Of a DNA stretch of 64,000 nucleotides, positions 63,820-64,000 are shown piece by piece. The stretch is from Sphingomonas yantingensis (GTDB taxonomy: Bacteria; Pseudomonadota; Alphaproteobacteria; Sphingomonadales; Sphingomonadaceae). The notes beneath the pieces were generated by a model. It was not told the origin of the DNA. It did no database searches and saw only the letters and a program-made list of their open reading frames with translations. Position numbers and translations under genes: made by a program. Where the stretch lies: positions 496,001-560,000 of the forward strand of contig NZ_JACIJJ010000001.1 of the NCBI RefSeq assembly GCF_014199325.1, given 5' to 3'. Position 1 is the stretch's first letter. Every line of letters starts with the position of its first letter.

Positions 63820-64000
63820 TTGAACCGCCTCGCACGCCGCCCCTACCTCACCCTGCTGGTCGCCGGCGCGCTGTCAGCGACGGGGTTCGCGCCGCTCCAG
63901 CTTTTTCCCGTCACGATCGCCGCGCTCGCCCTCCTCATGTGGCTGGTGCACGAGGCGCCGAGCCTCAAGGCGGCGTTCCTCCGCGGCTGGACGTTCGGGG
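63820..64000 (+). CDS. lnt: apolipoprotein N-acyltransferase, 5' part
   Basis: 60 codons to the window edge, starting TTG 63,820 after GGAACGGAGGGTGGA. The product MNRLARRPYLTLLVAGALSA, then TGFAPLQLFPVTIAALALLM and AFLRGWTFG, matches the N-terminal membrane helices of Lnt, with the conserved GFAP and RGWxFG positions. Lnt adds the third acyl chain to lipoproteins in the inner membrane. The 3' part is outside the window. Confidence 0.85.
   Translation, partial: MNRLARRPYLTLLVAGALSATGFAPLQLFPVTIAALALLMWLVHEAPSLKAAFLRGWTFG

Overview
The window looks like a chromosomal segment of a sphingomonad alphaproteobacterium (Sphingomonas or a close relative). It is GC-rich, gene-dense and mostly collinear on the + strand. 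It carries a complete 14-gene respiratory complex I operon followed by birA-coaX-rnj-DUF1467, plus a PopZ-type polar organiser gene, a LOV-histidine kinase and a pcm-tolC pair. All of this fits the Sphingomonadaceae. No rRNA, tRNA or CRISPR array was seen.

Positions 1-14,665 show one glycosyltransferase gene split in two. Its 5' part lies at 14,012-14,665 and its 3' part at 1-691, both on the minus strand. The two parts join into a continuous NfrB-like family-2 glycosyltransferase if the DNA between them (about 13.3 kb, 693-14,010) is removed. A large serine recombinase gene sits just inside the left end. Joining the two element ends gives an attP-like dyad around a TC/GA dinucleotide. The insert is therefore an integrated, probably decayed, prophage or genomic island. 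It holds truncated genes meeting head to head near 2,735, a tail-type SGNH hydrolase and a tail-type adhesin domain protein, an AT-richer FkbM methyltransferase, small phage-type genes, an SRAP gene with a damaged start, a TadG-like von Willebrand protein and an orphan HicB. Its right part is an unusual run of five single small genes, each separated from the next by a copy of one directional, palindrome-bounded repeat family; the last repeat ends exactly at the right attachment point.

Positions 14,788-23,755 are ordinary chromosome: a TauE/SafE-TIGR02186 pair, a HerA/DUF87 ATPase, a TlpA-like thioredoxin, class I fructose-bisphosphate aldolase, thiE, an L,D-transpeptidase with an M23 peptidase, efp and an inositol monophosphatase gene.

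Positions 23,868-39,593 are the nuoABCDEFGHIJKLMN operon. Nearly every gene overlaps the next by a few bases, and three extra small genes (two membrane, one secreted) are embedded in it. birA, coaX, rnj and a DUF1467 gene follow. The minus-strand pair 43,066-46,121 codes for a DUF1080 protein and a 764-residue two-helix membrane coiled-coil protein.

Positions 46,193-64,000 hold an HPt-like protein without its histidine, pcm, a TolC-family channel, popZ, a blue-light LOV hybrid histidine kinase, valS, an MHS-type transporter, alr, pgi, an M24 aminopeptidase, an APC permease, an oligopeptidase B and the start of lnt. GC-rich palindromic intergenic repeats lie upstream of the transporter and of lnt.
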